Positions 47,775-58,098 of a stretch of 64,000 nucleotides of DNA are shown here, in pieces. The stretch lies in assembly GCA_033344815.1 (NCBI GenBank), contig JAWPMR010000001.1, positions 1,288,136 through 1,352,135 on the forward strand. The letters run 5' to 3'. Every line of letters begins with the position of its first letter. Within the stretch, counting starts at the first letter, position 1. Both the position numbers and the translations under genes were made by a program. This stretch comes from Paracoccaceae bacterium (GTDB lineage: Bacteria; Pseudomonadota; Alphaproteobacteria; Rhodobacterales; Rhodobacteraceae). The notes under the pieces were generated by a model that was given only the letters and a program-made list of their open reading frames with translations, did no database searches and had not been told where the DNA came from.

Positions 47775-48527
47775 ATGGCCATTTTCAAATCCGCAATTCA
47801 GGCATTCCGCGCAAATATTTTGATCCTCTGTCTGGTGCCTATTTTTGACCTCGGGGTATCGCTGATCGATACCGGGTTTAATACTTTGGTCCCAAAGATG
47901 TTCTTGTGGACTTATGTTCTGTTTTTATTGCATCGCACAATTTTGCTTGGCAGCCCCTCTGGCCCGGCCGTGCCCGTAGATGCGATTTTGCCAAACGTGT
48001 CTTACCCCAAAAACCCGCCTTTCAAGATGTGGGTTTTGGTGGGCGGATTGGTTGTAACAATGATCGCGTTGATGGTTGGTCTCATCAATCTGCTTGATCC
48101 ACTCGCCGCGGCGTTAAGCTTCGACAAAGATCAACGTTTCGGTCTGATGTTTATGTTTTTCATACCCATCTATTGGCTCATTCTGGCTCTTTTCGGCACC
48201 GCCATTCCCGCAACTGCCCTGAACCATGAAACAAGTCTCTGGGCGGCGCTGCGTCGCGCTCGATACACGGTGTTTTCCGTCGCCTTTGCCTTGTTGTTGG
48301 GGCCCGGACTGATCATTCTGCTTTCAATCGCAGCACTTGTCTTTTTTGAAGCCTTGGGGGTCTACAGCTTGGATTGGAGTCATCTAAAAGACTTCACACC
48401 CTTGGGCGTCGCGATCGAAATAGCAGTCCTCGGACCTTGGCAGGGTTTTGCTGCGGCGCTGACGGCCGCGATTTTGTCCCACGCCTATCTGCGAGGGCTG
48501 AAACGGCTGGCCGCGCAAGCCGCTTAG
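47775..48527 (+). CDS. Hypothetical multi-pass membrane protein
   Basis: An unrecognised 250-residue protein with about five or six membrane helices, including residues 13-30 (IIL-type), 45-60, 80-110 (VLVGGLVVTMIALMVGLINLL), 122-145 (GLMFMFFIPIYWLILALFG) and 165-200. It ends with a short basic tail (LRGLKRLAAQAA). Upstream, an imperfect TTGACT-type -35 lies inside the palindrome TTGAC-TTTG-GTCAA (47709-47722). It is convergent with the DUF2235 gene copy 2 (16 bp between stops). Confidence 0.7.
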   Translation: MAIFKSAIQAFRANILILCLVPIFDLGVSLIDTGFNTLVPKMFLWTYVLFLLHRTILLGSPSGPAVPVDAILPNVSYPKNPPFKMWVLVGGLVVTMIALMVGLINLLDPLAAALSFDKDQRFGLMFMFFIPIYWLILALFGTAIPATALNHETSLWAALRRARYTVFSVAFALLLGPGLIILLSIAALVFFEALGVYSLDWSHLKDFTPLGVAIEIAVLGPWQGFAAALTAAILSHAYLRGLKRLAAQAA

Positions 48528-48543
48528 CGACGCGCTTATCCCC

Positions 48544-49623
48544 TCAGACGGTTTTACCAAATCGCATCCAACCGCGCGGCACTGGATTGGCCGCTTTGCG
48601 CAGGGTAACGCTGTCATGAAAACTCTCAGATGGGTCCTGCATCACCTTGCGCGCGCGACGCGTCACAAACCATTTGCCATTGCCCCGGAATGTTCCGAGC
48701 ATCGGCGCACTGGGGTCTTGTCGGAACCGGCTGGACCATCCATCCGGCAAGGGCAGACCGTTCATTTGCGCACGTTCAAGCATCCAAACCAGTGGAATAT
48801 TGGCAAGCGGACGCGCCTCCTCAAATCCACCCAGCTGCCCACCAACATCGCCGTGCGTCCCGGAAAACCAGACCTGTTCCACACGCCCCTGAAACCCTTC
48901 CGGCGATGTCCACATGACCGGTTTGTAAGCGACACGTGTCTCATCAAGGGCCAAGGCGTGAAAACCCGCTTTGACGTTATGGCTGAGATGGTGGCTGTGA
49001 AAAGCGTGACGTTTTTCGCTCAAACGCCACAGGATCGGCGCATTGAACCCAAGTGACTTCACCGAGTCCCATATGCCAATCATCTCGATCTGAACCTTGT
49101 CAAGACAATGAGCGGCTGCAAAACGTTGCGCGCATTTGCTGGTGGGATCACCTTCATAAAACCGGTATACTTCGCGAATGTTTCGCTCGGTCGCATCATC
49201 GGCCTTAAGCAGCCCCATGAGATCAATAACGCCTGCCAGACTGCGCACCGCATAGGCACCCCGCGAGTACCCCATGAGGAATATCTTGTCGCCCGGCCGG
49301 TAGCGCGATGCGAGATAGCCGTAAGCGCGGCGAATCTGGCGGTTGATGCCCCGCCCTTGCATCACGTCAATTGCGGAGCGCCAGTCATTCCATTGCAAAC
49401 CCGGCTCATAATAGATCGATACGGATCCAGTCATTTCGCGACACAGCTGGTACGCCCGCCCGGCGTTGGTTTCGTTCCCCGGTTCAAGCGAGGACATGGT
49501 GCCATCAAGGATCACAACGTGAGTAACGGGGCCGCGGCGGGGGCCAAAATCGCTATCGGGTCGGCGCCAGAACCTGCTGCGCAACCAACCGAGCCATTTC
49601 TTATTCTGCCGCGAGGGCCTCAC
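48544..49623 (-). CDS. DUF2235 alpha/beta-hydrolase (copy 2)
   Basis: A 359-residue member of the same family as the protein at 18.3 kb, but diverged. Landmarks are HVVILDGTMSSLEPG (the family's DGTW with Met replacing Trp), the nucleophile motif MGYSRGAYAVRSLAGVI, and WFSGTHGDVGGQLGGF. It has a basic N-terminus and a long Arg-rich tail. The longest frame starts at 49623, which overlaps the end of the coxL gene by 23 bp, so a shorter start (for example an alternative codon near residue 15) is possible. Role unknown; no secretion genes nearby. Confidence 0.85.
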   Translation of the reverse strand: MRPSRQNKKWLGWLRSRFWRRPDSDFGPRRGPVTHVVILDGTMSSLEPGNETNAGRAYQLCREMTGSVSIYYEPGLQWNDWRSAIDVMQGRGINRQIRRAYGYLASRYRPGDKIFLMGYSRGAYAVRSLAGVIDLMGLLKADDATERNIREVYRFYEGDPTSKCAQRFAAAHCLDKVQIEMIGIWDSVKSLGFNAPILWRLSEKRHAFHSHHLSHNVKAGFHALALDETRVAYKPVMWTSPEGFQGRVEQVWFSGTHGDVGGQLGGFEEARPLANIPLVWMLERAQMNGLPLPDGWSSRFRQDPSAPMLGTFRGNGKWFVTRRARKVMQDPSESFHDSVTLRKAANPVPRGWMRFGKTV

Positions 49624-51898
49624 TGTTCAACAACTCCCAAACTTTATGCGGGGTGAATGGCATGTCCGCCTGTCGCACCCCCTGATCCCAAAGCGCATCC
49701 TGTACTGCATTCGCCACGGCGGCCAATGCGCCCACCGTGCCGGCCTCGCCGCACCCCTTCATGCCCATGATGTTGGCAGTGGACGGCACAGGCTCTGACG
49801 TAAAACTAATAGTGGGGACGTCATCCGCACGGGGCAAGGCGTAGTCCATGAACGATGCCGTGAGCAATTGGCCCTCTTCGTCGAAAACAACATGCTCTGT
49901 GATCGCCTGTCCGATGCCCTGCGCAACACCGCCGTGCACCTGACCTTCGGCCAGCATCGGATTGATAAGGTTTCCAAAATCATCAACGACCGTGTAACGT
50001 TTCACGGCTACAACGCCCGTGTCTGGATCAACTGTAACTTCTGAAACATGACACCCATTGGGAAAGCTGCGCGCAGGCAATGTTGCACGCGCTTCATGCA
50101 CTAAAAGATCACTCCGCCCTTTGGCGCGCGCCATCTCTGCGACCTCGAGCATGGTCGGCGTCAGGTTGGACCCTTCCGCTCGGAAACGTTCGTCATCGAA
50201 GCTGATCTCTGATGCGGGCACGCCCATTTCATCCGCAAGAAACGCGGTAAAGCTCTCGGTGATTTGCGAAACAGTCGCCAGTGTTGCGTTGTTCTGGACC
50301 GTCACGGAACGTGATCCACCTGTTCCGCCACCCTGCGCAATCTGGTCGCTGTCGCCTTGCACGACGGCAATCTTGTCCGCAGGAATACCGGTTTGATCGG
50401 ACAGAAATGCGGCATAAACCGTTTCATGTCCTTGTCCTGTGGATTGCGTGCCCACATAAATCGTCACGGTACCATCCTCATTAAACATAACCTTCGCACC
50501 TTCCGAAGGATCACCCAAAATACTTTCAATATAGTAACACACCCCGACGCCGCGCAGCAGACCTTTCTTTGCATCAGCCTTTTTACGCGATTCGAACCCG
50601 GCCAGATCAGCCTCATTCAGCGTACGGTTCAGCAGTTTATCAAAGTCACCAACATCATATGTTTCCCCCGTTGACGTCGTGTAGGGGAACTGCTCCGGTT
50701 TGATGAAATTGCGACGGCGCAGGGCGATCGGATCGACACCCAACTCCCGCGCAGCCCGGTCCATCAACCGCTCAAGGATATAAATCGCTTCTGGTCGCCC
50801 GGCACCGCGATAGGCATCGACATATGTCGTATTGGTGTAAAACCCCTCTACGCGCAGCCACGTATTCTGCACATCATAGACGCCCATCAATACCTTGCTG
50901 AACAACTCGCTTTGGATGAATTGCCCAAAATGACTGTTGTAGGCGCCGAGGTTGCAGCGCGTGTGAACGCGATAGGCGGTGATCTTGTTGGTTTCATCAA
51001 AGGCAAATTCCGCCAGTGAGGTCAGATCACGCCCAGCGTTATCAGTCAGCATCGCCTCGGTTCGATCCGACATCCAGCGCACAGGACGACCGGTGACGCG
51101 CGCGGCGTGGGCCGCTAGTGGGTATTCAGGATAGGGAAAACCTTTCATCCCAAACCCGCCGCCCACATCCGGGTTGGTCACGCGCACGTTCTTGGGATCA
51201 ATCGCCAGGGCTTTGGAAATCGCATCCTTGTGGGCCCAGACACCCTGCCCGCCCAAGGATACATGCACCCGCTCGCCGTCCCACTGCGCAAAACAACCGC
51301 GCGGCTCCAGCGAACTGACCAGAATGCGATTGTCACCGATCTCCAGACTGACAGTGTGGGCAGCGGTTTTGAACGCCGCATCTGTCGCTGCCTCATCGCC
51401 CATGCCCCAGTCAAAGCCTCGATTGTCCGGCACATCATCATGCACCGGAGCGCCACCAACGCCCATATCCATTTTGACAGGCAGATCATCATATTGCAGG
51501 TCAATCAATTCCGCCGCATCCCGCGCCTGCTCCAGCGTCTCGGCGACGATGAATGCAACCGGCTCACCCACAAATCGCATCTTTGCCTTGGCCAGCAACG
51601 GCCTGTCAGGATTCGCCCCGCGCGTTCCGTCAATGTTTTTCACCGTCGCAGCGAACATGTTGATGTCCATGCCAGCCGCTTCGAGGTCATCCACAGTCAA
51701 GACCGCATGCACCCCTTTCGCATCACACGCATCACTCACATCCAGCGAGGTAATTATGGCATGTGCCACCGGGGCGCGAAAGACAAAGGCGCGCAAAGCC
51801 TCTGACGGGGCAATATCATCAACATACCGCCCGTGCCCGGTGAGAAACCGCACATCCTCAACCCGTTTGACCGACTGTGACTTACCGAACTTGTCCAT
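49601..51898 (-). CDS. Xanthine dehydrogenase-family molybdopterin subunit (form II CoxL-like)
   Basis: A 765-residue large subunit of the CO dehydrogenase/xanthine oxidase family, binding molybdenum-pterin cofactor. The active-site loop reads AYRGAGR (residues 362-368), the form II signature; true CO dehydrogenase (form I) has AYxCSFR, so CO oxidation is not supported. GGGFGMKG (about 246) and the C-terminal GMKGCGEAGTVGALAAVANAV, with the conserved Glu, are also present. The start at 51898 has AAGGAG upstream; a frame to 51991 exists. No coxM (FAD) or coxS (2Fe-2S) gene is next to it, which is unusual. Confidence 0.9.
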   Translation of the reverse strand: MDKFGKSQSVKRVEDVRFLTGHGRYVDDIAPSEALRAFVFRAPVAHAIITSLDVSDACDAKGVHAVLTVDDLEAAGMDINMFAATVKNIDGTRGANPDRPLLAKAKMRFVGEPVAFIVAETLEQARDAAELIDLQYDDLPVKMDMGVGGAPVHDDVPDNRGFDWGMGDEAATDAAFKTAAHTVSLEIGDNRILVSSLEPRGCFAQWDGERVHVSLGGQGVWAHKDAISKALAIDPKNVRVTNPDVGGGFGMKGFPYPEYPLAAHAARVTGRPVRWMSDRTEAMLTDNAGRDLTSLAEFAFDETNKITAYRVHTRCNLGAYNSHFGQFIQSELFSKVLMGVYDVQNTWLRVEGFYTNTTYVDAYRGAGRPEAIYILERLMDRAARELGVDPIALRRRNFIKPEQFPYTTSTGETYDVGDFDKLLNRTLNEADLAGFESRKKADAKKGLLRGVGVCYYIESILGDPSEGAKVMFNEDGTVTIYVGTQSTGQGHETVYAAFLSDQTGIPADKIAVVQGDSDQIAQGGGTGGSRSVTVQNNATLATVSQITESFTAFLADEMGVPASEISFDDERFRAEGSNLTPTMLEVAEMARAKGRSDLLVHEARATLPARSFPNGCHVSEVTVDPDTGVVAVKRYTVVDDFGNLINPMLAEGQVHGGVAQGIGQAITEHVVFDEEGQLLTASFMDYALPRADDVPTISFTSEPVPSTANIMGMKGCGEAGTVGALAAVANAVQDALWDQGVRQADMPFTPHKVWELLNSEALAAE

Positions 51899-52409
51899 GG
51901 GAGGCTCCTTTTTGTGTGCGATGTCTTCGGGGACACTAGCGGCGCGCAGGCACTTGTCCAGCCGAAGCGATCCATCGCACGCAAACGCCATGGTTTTTTT
52001 CGTCGCTTACCAAAAAAGGCGCGCATGAAGCCCGGTATTCTCGGCCCGCACCGACATATGCCCCGGCGCGCGCAGTTCCCTTTCGTCCTGTAGCCCCCAT
52101 ATAGGAATGTGTCTGAGATCATGAAACCCATCCAGCAAATGACAACGCTACTGGGAGCCCCTGAAATCGGCCGTCAAGCGTGTCGTCGCGACACGTTGGG
52201 CAAAACGCGTGTGACCCGATTTGATCGTGAGGGGATGGAAAGCTGTTGTGCTTGCAGCCCCAACACGCAGGCCATTTGGACGATCCAAGTCATGAGCAGT
52301 GGCGTTCCATGGCGCCTCGGCAAATTGACAGGCGTGGAAGACCTCTTTCCCTCCAGCATTAGTTTGGGTAGATCACAGTCCAATCACTGTTTTGATGGAT
52401 GACGCCGCG
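51899..52409. other. Intergenic region between the CoxL-like gene and valS
   Basis: About 510 bp of divergent DNA. A perfect 7-bp hairpin CGTGTCG-TCG-CGACACG lies at 52179-52195, with no T-run, so it is not a terminator. Short open frames (52109-52402 plus; 52174-52383 minus) have no ribosome site or recognisable domain. I found no tRNA. Confidence 0.5.
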
Positions 52410-55400
52410 ATGCCGATGGAAAAAAAATTCGATGCAAAACGAGCCGAGGCGCGCCTCTACGACGCCTGGGAGCAGCAAGGCGCGTTCAAAGCGGGCGCTA
52501 ATGCATCACGCGATGAGACCTTCTCCATCATGATCCCGCCGCCCAACGTAACGGGGTCCCTGCATATGGGGCACGCGTTCAACAACACATTACAGGACAT
52601 TCTGGTGCGCTGGCACCGGATGCGTGGGTTTGACACACTGTGGCAGCCGGGCACGGATCATGCGGGCATCGCCACCCAAATGGTGACGGAACGCGAAATG
52701 ATGCTGAACCAGGAACCGAACCGCCGCGACATGGGGCGTGAAAGGTTTGTTGCACGGGTCTGGGAGCAAAAAGTCAAATCGCGCGGCACGATCATTGGCC
52801 AGCTGAAACGACTGGGCGCATCCTGTGACTGGTCGCGTGAAGCCTTTACCATGGGCGGCGCGCCAGGCGATCCGGATGCTGGCCAGGGGCCGAATTTCCA
52901 TGATGCCGTGATCAAGGTCTTTGTCGATATGTACAACAAGGGCTTGATCTATCGCGGCAAGCGTTTGGTCAACTGGGACCCGCATTTTGAAACGGCAATC
53001 TCTGACCTTGAGGTCGAGAATACCGAAGTCAACGGCCATATGTGGCACTTCAAATACCCGCTGGCGGATGGTGCGAGTTATGAATACGTCGAGAAAGGCG
53101 AGGATGGCAACGTCACCCTGCGCGAAACGCGTGACTACATTTCAATTGCAACGACACGGCCTGAAACAATGCTGGGGGATGGCGCGGTTGCGGTTCACCC
53201 ATCAGATGAGCGCTACGCGCCAATCATCGGAAAATTATGTGAAATTCCTGTTGGCCCGAAAGAGCATCGCCGGTTGATTCCGATCATCACGGATGAATAT
53301 CCGGATAAGGATTTTGGCTCCGGTGCTGTGAAGATCACGGGCGCGCATGATTTCAACGACTATCAGGTCGCCAAACGTGCGGGCATCCCGCTGTACCGGT
53401 TGATGGATACCAAGGGCGCGATGCGCGACGATGGCGCACCCTATGGCGAGGCGGCCTCTGTTGCGATGGCTGTGGCCAAGGGCGAGCAAACCTTGAATGA
53501 GACGGAAGCGGACGCGGTCAACCTGATCCCCGACGCTCTGCGTGGGCTGGACCGGTTTGAGGCGCGCAAACTGGTGGTGAGCCAAATCACCGAGGAAGGT
53601 CTCGCGGTCATGACCACCGCAACGGTCAAAAATGACGATGGCGAAGAAGTCGACACGCTCGTTCCCTTTGTTGAGAACAAGAAGATCATGCAGCCTTTTG
53701 GCGACCGCTCAAAAGTGGTCATCGAACCCATGCTGACCGATCAATGGTTCGTTGAGACCTCTAAAATCGTGCAGCCCGCAATTGATGCGGTGCGTGACGG
53801 CGACGTGACGATCCTGCCCGAACAGGACAAGAAGGTCTATTTCAACTGGCTGGAAAACATCGAGCCGTGGTGCATCTCGCGCCAGCTCTGGTGGGGTCAT
53901 CAGATCCCGGTTTGGTATGGACCAAAAGTTCAAGAAAACGATGAACTTACCGAAATCAATCCACTACTCGAACCCCTCACAGATGTATTTTGTGAACCCA
54001 CAAAAACGGAAGCATTAGAGTCGGCATCAGCGCACTATGGGAACAACAAAGTTATAGAAGTTGCTGACTCTAACGCAGCGCTCGGCGCATTCGCCCGCTG
54101 GCGTATGGACAAATCGAAGCCAATTCCAATCTGGCGCGATCCTGACGTACTCGACACTTGGTTCTCTTCTGGTCTCTGGCCCATCGGGACGCTGGGTTGG
54201 ACGGGCGACGCGGAGCATGATTCAGCCAACGAACCTTTGCAAAAATACTTCCCGACTTCCGTGCTGATCACCGGATTTGACATCATCTTTTTCTGGGTCG
54301 CCCGGATGATGATGATGCAATACGCCGTGACGGGCCAAAAACCGTTCAGCACTGTTTATGTCCACGCGCTGGTGCGTGACGAGAAGGGCAAGAAGATGTC
54401 CAAATCGGTTGGCAATGTCATCGACCCACTGGACATGATCGATGAATTCGGCGCGGATGCGGTACGCTTTACGCTGACGTCGATGGCGGCGATGGGGCGC
54501 GACCTTAAGCTCAGCTCGCAACGCATTGCTGGGTATCGCAATTTCGCCACCAAACTGTGGAACGCCGCCTCTTTCGGCGAACGTCACAACGTGCATATGG
54601 TTCCGCACCGCGATGCGCCGCCAACGGCCAGCCTTGCGCTGAACAAATGGATCATCGGCGAGGTTGCCAAGGTCCGTGAAGACGTCGACACCAGCCTGAC
54701 CGCCTATCGTTTCAATGACGCGGCCAACGGGCTCTATGCCTTTGTCTGGGGCGTGTTCTGTGACTGGTATCTGGAACTTAGTAAACCGGTTCTTGAAGGC
54801 GCCGACGACGCAGCGGCTCAGGAAACCCGCGACGTTTACGCCTGGGCGTTGGATCAATGTCTGATCCTGCTGCACCCCATCATGCCCTTCATCACAGAAG
54901 AATTGTGGGGCCTCAAGGAGCGTCCCGGCATGCTCGTGCACGCCGACTGGCCAACCTACAAGGCGGCCGATCTGGTGGACCCGGATGCGGATGAGGAGTT
55001 GAATTGGACCATCGGGCTAATCAACGCCATCCGTTCGGCGCGCGCGCAAATGCATGTGCCCGCTGGCGCTTATGTGCCCCTTGTCGTAGTTGATTTCGAA
55101 GATCAGGCACGCGCCGAATTTGAGGCCAATGAGGCCATGATCAAACGCTTGGCACGGGTTGAGGCGATGAGTGAAGTCGATGCTTTCCCCAAAGGATCCG
55201 TCACTTTGGGGGTACCGGGCGGTAGCTTTGGCCTGCCCTTGGCTGATATCATTGATGTTGCAGAAGAAAAAGCGCGCCTTCAAAAGACACTCGACAAGCT
55301 AGCCAAGGAGTTGGGCGGTCTGAAGGGGCGCTTGAACAACCCAAAGTTTGCAGCCTCCGCACCGGAAGAAGTAGTGGCGGAAACCCGCGCCAACCTCGCC

Positions 55401-55463
55401 TTGCGCGAAGAGGAAGAGGGCAAGTTGAAAGAGGCGCTCGCGCGTTTGGCCGAATTGGGGTAG
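52410..55463 (+). CDS. valS: Valyl-tRNA synthetase
   Basis: A 1017-residue class I aminoacyl-tRNA synthetase charging tRNA-Val, with editing domain. The HIGH motif is present as HMGH ([20 protein letters not shown]) and KMSKS as [14 protein letters not shown]. The C-terminal coiled-coil arm (about 945-1015, Lys/Glu-rich) is typical of bacterial ValRS. I prefer 52410 (MPMEKKFD) over the earlier ATGs at 52392 and 52395, because the family normally begins close to this; none has a clear ribosome site. Codon use between about 53930 and 54170 differs from the rest of the gene (CTA, TTA, ATA and TCT codons). Confidence 0.94.
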   Translation: MPMEKKFDAKRAEARLYDAWEQQGAFKAGANASRDETFSIMIPPPNVTGSLHMGHAFNNTLQDILVRWHRMRGFDTLWQPGTDHAGIATQMVTEREMMLNQEPNRRDMGRERFVARVWEQKVKSRGTIIGQLKRLGASCDWSREAFTMGGAPGDPDAGQGPNFHDAVIKVFVDMYNKGLIYRGKRLVNWDPHFETAISDLEVENTEVNGHMWHFKYPLADGASYEYVEKGEDGNVTLRETRDYISIATTRPETMLGDGAVAVHPSDERYAPIIGKLCEIPVGPKEHRRLIPIITDEYPDKDFGSGAVKITGAHDFNDYQVAKRAGIPLYRLMDTKGAMRDDGAPYGEAASVAMAVAKGEQTLNETEADAVNLIPDALRGLDRFEARKLVVSQITEEGLAVMTTATVKNDDGEEVDTLVPFVENKKIMQPFGDRSKVVIEPMLTDQWFVETSKIVQPAIDAVRDGDVTILPEQDKKVYFNWLENIEPWCISRQLWWGHQIPVWYGPKVQENDELTEINPLLEPLTDVFCEPTKTEALESASAHYGNNKVIEVADSNAALGAFARWRMDKSKPIPIWRDPDVLDTWFSSGLWPIGTLGWTGDAEHDSANEPLQKYFPTSVLITGFDIIFFWVARMMMMQYAVTGQKPFSTVYVHALVRDEKGKKMSKSVGNVIDPLDMIDEFGADAVRFTLTSMAAMGRDLKLSSQRIAGYRNFATKLWNAASFGERHNVHMVPHRDAPPTASLALNKWIIGEVAKVREDVDTSLTAYRFNDAANGLYAFVWGVFCDWYLELSKPVLEGADDAAAQETRDVYAWALDQCLILLHPIMPFITEELWGLKERPGMLVHADWPTYKAADLVDPDADEELNWTIGLINAIRSARAQMHVPAGAYVPLVVVDFEDQARAEFEANEAMIKRLARVEAMSEVDAFPKGSVTLGVPGGSFGLPLADIIDVAEEKARLQKTLDKLAKELGGLKGRLNNPKFAASAPEEVVAETRANLALREEEEGKLKEALARLAELG

Positions 55464-55472
55464 GATTGCGCC

Positions 55473-55802
55473 ATGCGTAGTCTGAGATCACTTGTCGAAC
55501 GCCAGATCGCCAAAGCTCAAGCCTCTGGCATTCTAAGCAGCCTGAAGGGGGCGGGCCACCCCCTGCCCGACCGTCGCGTTGAAGCCCGTGGTGAAGCGTC
55601 AATCTCTGCAGGCATGCGCATCATGGCAGAAGCAGGCGTTTTGCCAGAAGAATTCACGCTGAAAAAGGAACTGGAATCGGCGCGAAGCACATATTCCAAG
55701 TGTAAAACGGACGCAGAGCGCAAAGAGGCGATGCAACAGCTCGCCGACCTCGAATTACGCTATGGCATAGCCCGCGATGCAAGGCGCAAGTTCATGACCT
55801 GA
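55473..55802 (+). CDS. DUF1992 (DnaJ-homologue-like) protein
   Basis: A 109-residue, mostly helical protein of the DUF1992 family (sometimes called DnaJ homologue subfamily C member 28-like). It has the typical N-terminus LVERQIAKAQASGILSSLKG and then GAGHPLPDRR. A Lys/Glu-rich helical stretch follows. No J-domain HPD motif is present. It begins 9 bp after valS, so probably co-transcribed. Function unknown. Confidence 0.85.
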   Translation: MRSLRSLVERQIAKAQASGILSSLKGAGHPLPDRRVEARGEASISAGMRIMAEAGVLPEEFTLKKELESARSTYSKCKTDAERKEAMQQLADLELRYGIARDARRKFMT

Positions 55803-55821
55803 ACCCGGGGCTCGGCCGCAA

Positions 55822-56610
55822 TCAGTCAAAGACAGCAGGACGTTTGGCAAATTGTGCGGCAATCACCTCCATTTGCTCCGGCTTGCCCAGCAACCTGGCT
55901 TGAAAGCGCGATTCTGCCAGCAGCACCGCATCTGGCGGTTCAGATTCCGCAACGTCAATCAGAGCCTTGGCCGCACGCACGGCTTTTGGGCTTTTACCCG
56001 CGATTTCAGCGGCCAGCGCGAATGCCTTGGCCAGTGGATCCTCGGCGATCTCCGTCACCAACCCCCAGCTTTCGCCCTGCGACGCCTCAAAGGGAGCTGC
56101 GGTATAGATTAACCGCCGCATCACATCCGAGCGCACCAGACGCGGCAGCAACACCATACCGCCCATATCCGGAATAATGCCCCATTTCATTTCCATCACT
56201 GCCAGTTTGGCGTCTGGATGGGCGATCCGAACATCCGCCCCAAGTGCAATCTGCAGACCGGCCCCATAGACAACACCGTGCAGCGCAGCGATTACTGGAA
56301 TTTCAAGGCGTTGCCAGACCAGAGCGGCCTCTTGCCATTTATTCGTTGTCCCCAGGCCATGGGTGCGCGGCATGATCATCGCATCAATGTCCTTGCCAAT
56401 CATCGCGCCCAGACTTGCGATATCAATCCCCGCGCAAAAGCTTTCTCCCGCGCCGGATAACACCACCGCGCGCGCATCTGAAGCCGCCACCTGTGCACCA
56501 GCCGCGATGAGATCATCAAACATCTGTTGATCCACAGCGTTGCGCTTTTCGGGGCGGTTTAACTGGACGTGTGCAATGTGCTCCGAGACATTTAAAGTTA
56601 CATGCGACAT
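55822..56610 (-). CDS. Enoyl-CoA hydratase/isomerase (crotonase) family protein
   Basis: A 262-residue crotonase-fold enzyme acting on acyl-CoA. Oxyanion-hole segments are visible: GESFCAGIDIASLGAM and ALHGVVYGAGLQIALGADVR. At the catalytic site the sequence reads MEMKWGIIPDMGG, with Glu in the first and Asp in the second position, a pattern seen in hydratases and dienoyl-CoA isomerases alike, so the exact reaction is not determined. It is divergent from the aminotransferase gene at 56.7 kb. Confidence 0.88.
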   Translation of the reverse strand: MSHVTLNVSEHIAHVQLNRPEKRNAVDQQMFDDLIAAGAQVAASDARAVVLSGAGESFCAGIDIASLGAMIGKDIDAMIMPRTHGLGTTNKWQEAALVWQRLEIPVIAALHGVVYGAGLQIALGADVRIAHPDAKLAVMEMKWGIIPDMGGMVLLPRLVRSDVMRRLIYTAAPFEASQGESWGLVTEIAEDPLAKAFALAAEIAGKSPKAVRAAKALIDVAESEPPDAVLLAESRFQARLLGKPEQMEVIAAQFAKRPAVFD

Positions 56611-56722
56611 CGTGCTCTCCTTGCGTTGCTCTTATGTGACCCATGTGGCGTGTTTTTGACCAGACAAAGGTTAGCGCAATCTCTGGCTTGCCCCAGACCG
56701 CTAACCCGTTTTATGAGACGCC

Positions 56723-57832
56723 ATGACTCACTATCGCCTTACTCCGCTCGCTGATACCCTGCCCGATACCGTGCCATTCGTTGGACCCGAGACGCAGGAG
56801 CGCGCCCGTGCACGGCTGTTTGATGCGCGCCTTGGCGCCAACGAAAGTGTCTTTGGCCCCTCTCCCATGGCATCAAGCGCAATGGCTGAGACGCAAATGT
56901 GGAAGTATGGTGACCCGGAAAGCTTTGATTTGCGTGAGGCGTTGGCGGATCATCACGGCATCGTACCAGAAATGATTATGGTTGGCGAAGGCATTGACGG
57001 CTTGCTTGGCTATCTTGCGCGTTTGATGGTCGCGCCCGGTGATGCAGTTGTGACCTCTGATGGTGCTTATCCGACATTCAATTACCACGTGGCCGGATAT
57101 GGCGGGGTGATTCACAAGGTCCCCTATGCAAGCGATTTTGAGGATCCCGATGCGCTTTTTGCAAAAGCGGGTCAAGTGAATGCGAAACTGGTTTATCTGG
57201 CAAATCCGGACAATCCGATGGGAACGGCGCATGACGGCGCGGATATTGTCGCGGCGATGGAAAAATTGCCCAAAGGGACATTGCTGGTGCTGGACGAGGC
57301 CTACCTTGAGTGCGCGCCGGAAGGCACGGCTTTACCGCTGCCAATGGATGATCCAAGGGTCATTAGGTTGCGCACCTTTTCAAAGGCTTACGGGCTCGCC
57401 GGTGCCCGCGTGGGATATGCCATTGGGGCGCCAGATCTGATTGGATTGTTCAACAAAATACGCAATCATTTCGGCATGAACCGGGCTGCGCAAGCGGGCG
57501 CTTTGGCTGCGTTGGACGATCAGACATGGCTGCGCTCTGTGCAAGCGCGAATCGCGGCATCGCGAAACCGCATCACATCCATCGCCCGCAAAAGCGGTTT
57601 GCGACCTCTCAAATCCGCCACTAATTTTGTGACAATTGATTGCAATCAAAACGAAGTGTTTGCCCAAAAACTACTCGGCGAAATGATCAACCACGGCGTT
57701 TTCATCCGCATGCCTATGGTCGCGCCACAAAATCGATGTATTCGGATCAGCTGTGGTACACCGGCAGATTTGGACATTCTCGCTGAGGTGTTGCCCTTGG
57801 CCTTGCGCGCCGTGGAAAAAAGCTGGCGTTAA
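56723..57832 (+). CDS. Class I/II PLP aminotransferase, HisC-like
   Basis: A 369-residue pyridoxal-phosphate enzyme related to histidinol-phosphate aminotransferase. The PLP-binding lysine is in RTFSKAYGLAGARVGYAIGA, preceded by LVLDEAYLECAPEG and YLANPDNPMGTAHD. No other histidine-biosynthesis genes are adjacent, so its role could be in a different amino acid pathway (for example aromatic or small neutral amino acids); specificity is inferred only. A short membrane-protein gene follows. Confidence 0.85.
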   Translation: MTHYRLTPLADTLPDTVPFVGPETQERARARLFDARLGANESVFGPSPMASSAMAETQMWKYGDPESFDLREALADHHGIVPEMIMVGEGIDGLLGYLARLMVAPGDAVVTSDGAYPTFNYHVAGYGGVIHKVPYASDFEDPDALFAKAGQVNAKLVYLANPDNPMGTAHDGADIVAAMEKLPKGTLLVLDEAYLECAPEGTALPLPMDDPRVIRLRTFSKAYGLAGARVGYAIGAPDLIGLFNKIRNHFGMNRAAQAGALAALDDQTWLRSVQARIAASRNRITSIARKSGLRPLKSATNFVTIDCNQNEVFAQKLLGEMINHGVFIRMPMVAPQNRCIRISCGTPADLDILAEVLPLALRAVEKSWR

Positions 57833-57882
57833 CCATTTCCGAGCTATAATTTTCCGAGTGTTGGTAGAACGAGATGCATATT

Positions 57883-58098
57883 ATGGAAAATCATAAGCTT
57901 GGCAGCGCGCCAAACTACACAAACGCCTGTATTGTCATGTTCGGTGTGAACCTGACACTTCTGTTGTTGTTCCTTTTTGCACTCTGGGGGCTGGTGGTTG
58001 CGGTTTTCGTCGCATTGACTGTCAATCACTGGCTCAACTGGCTTGATTTCAGACGTCGTAGCGAAGAACAACGCTGGGCGCGCACGCCAACCAATTAA
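57883..58098 (+). CDS. Small one/two-helix membrane protein
   Basis: A 71-residue protein with a long hydrophobic segment (about residues 15-45: MFGVNLTLLLLFLFALWGLV and on) and a basic C-terminus (WLNWLDFRRRSEEQRW). It probably spans the membrane twice as a hairpin. An in-frame ATG at 57874 would add 3 residues; 57883 has a GAG at better spacing. It follows the aminotransferase by about 50 bp and its stop overlaps the convergent aminotransferase stop by 4 bp (58095-58098). Function is unknown. Confidence 0.7.
   Translation: MENHKLGSAPNYTNACIVMFGVNLTLLLLFLFALWGLVVAVFVALTVNHWLNWLDFRRRSEEQRWARTPTN

Noticed and set aside
49601-51898. Aerobic CO dehydrogenase large subunit
   Set aside because: The active-site loop is AYRGAGR (form II), not the form I AYxCSFR, and no CoxM/CoxS partners are present.
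52109-52402. 97-codon plus-strand frame upstream of valS
   Set aside because: No ribosome site or family resemblance; sits in a divergent promoter region.
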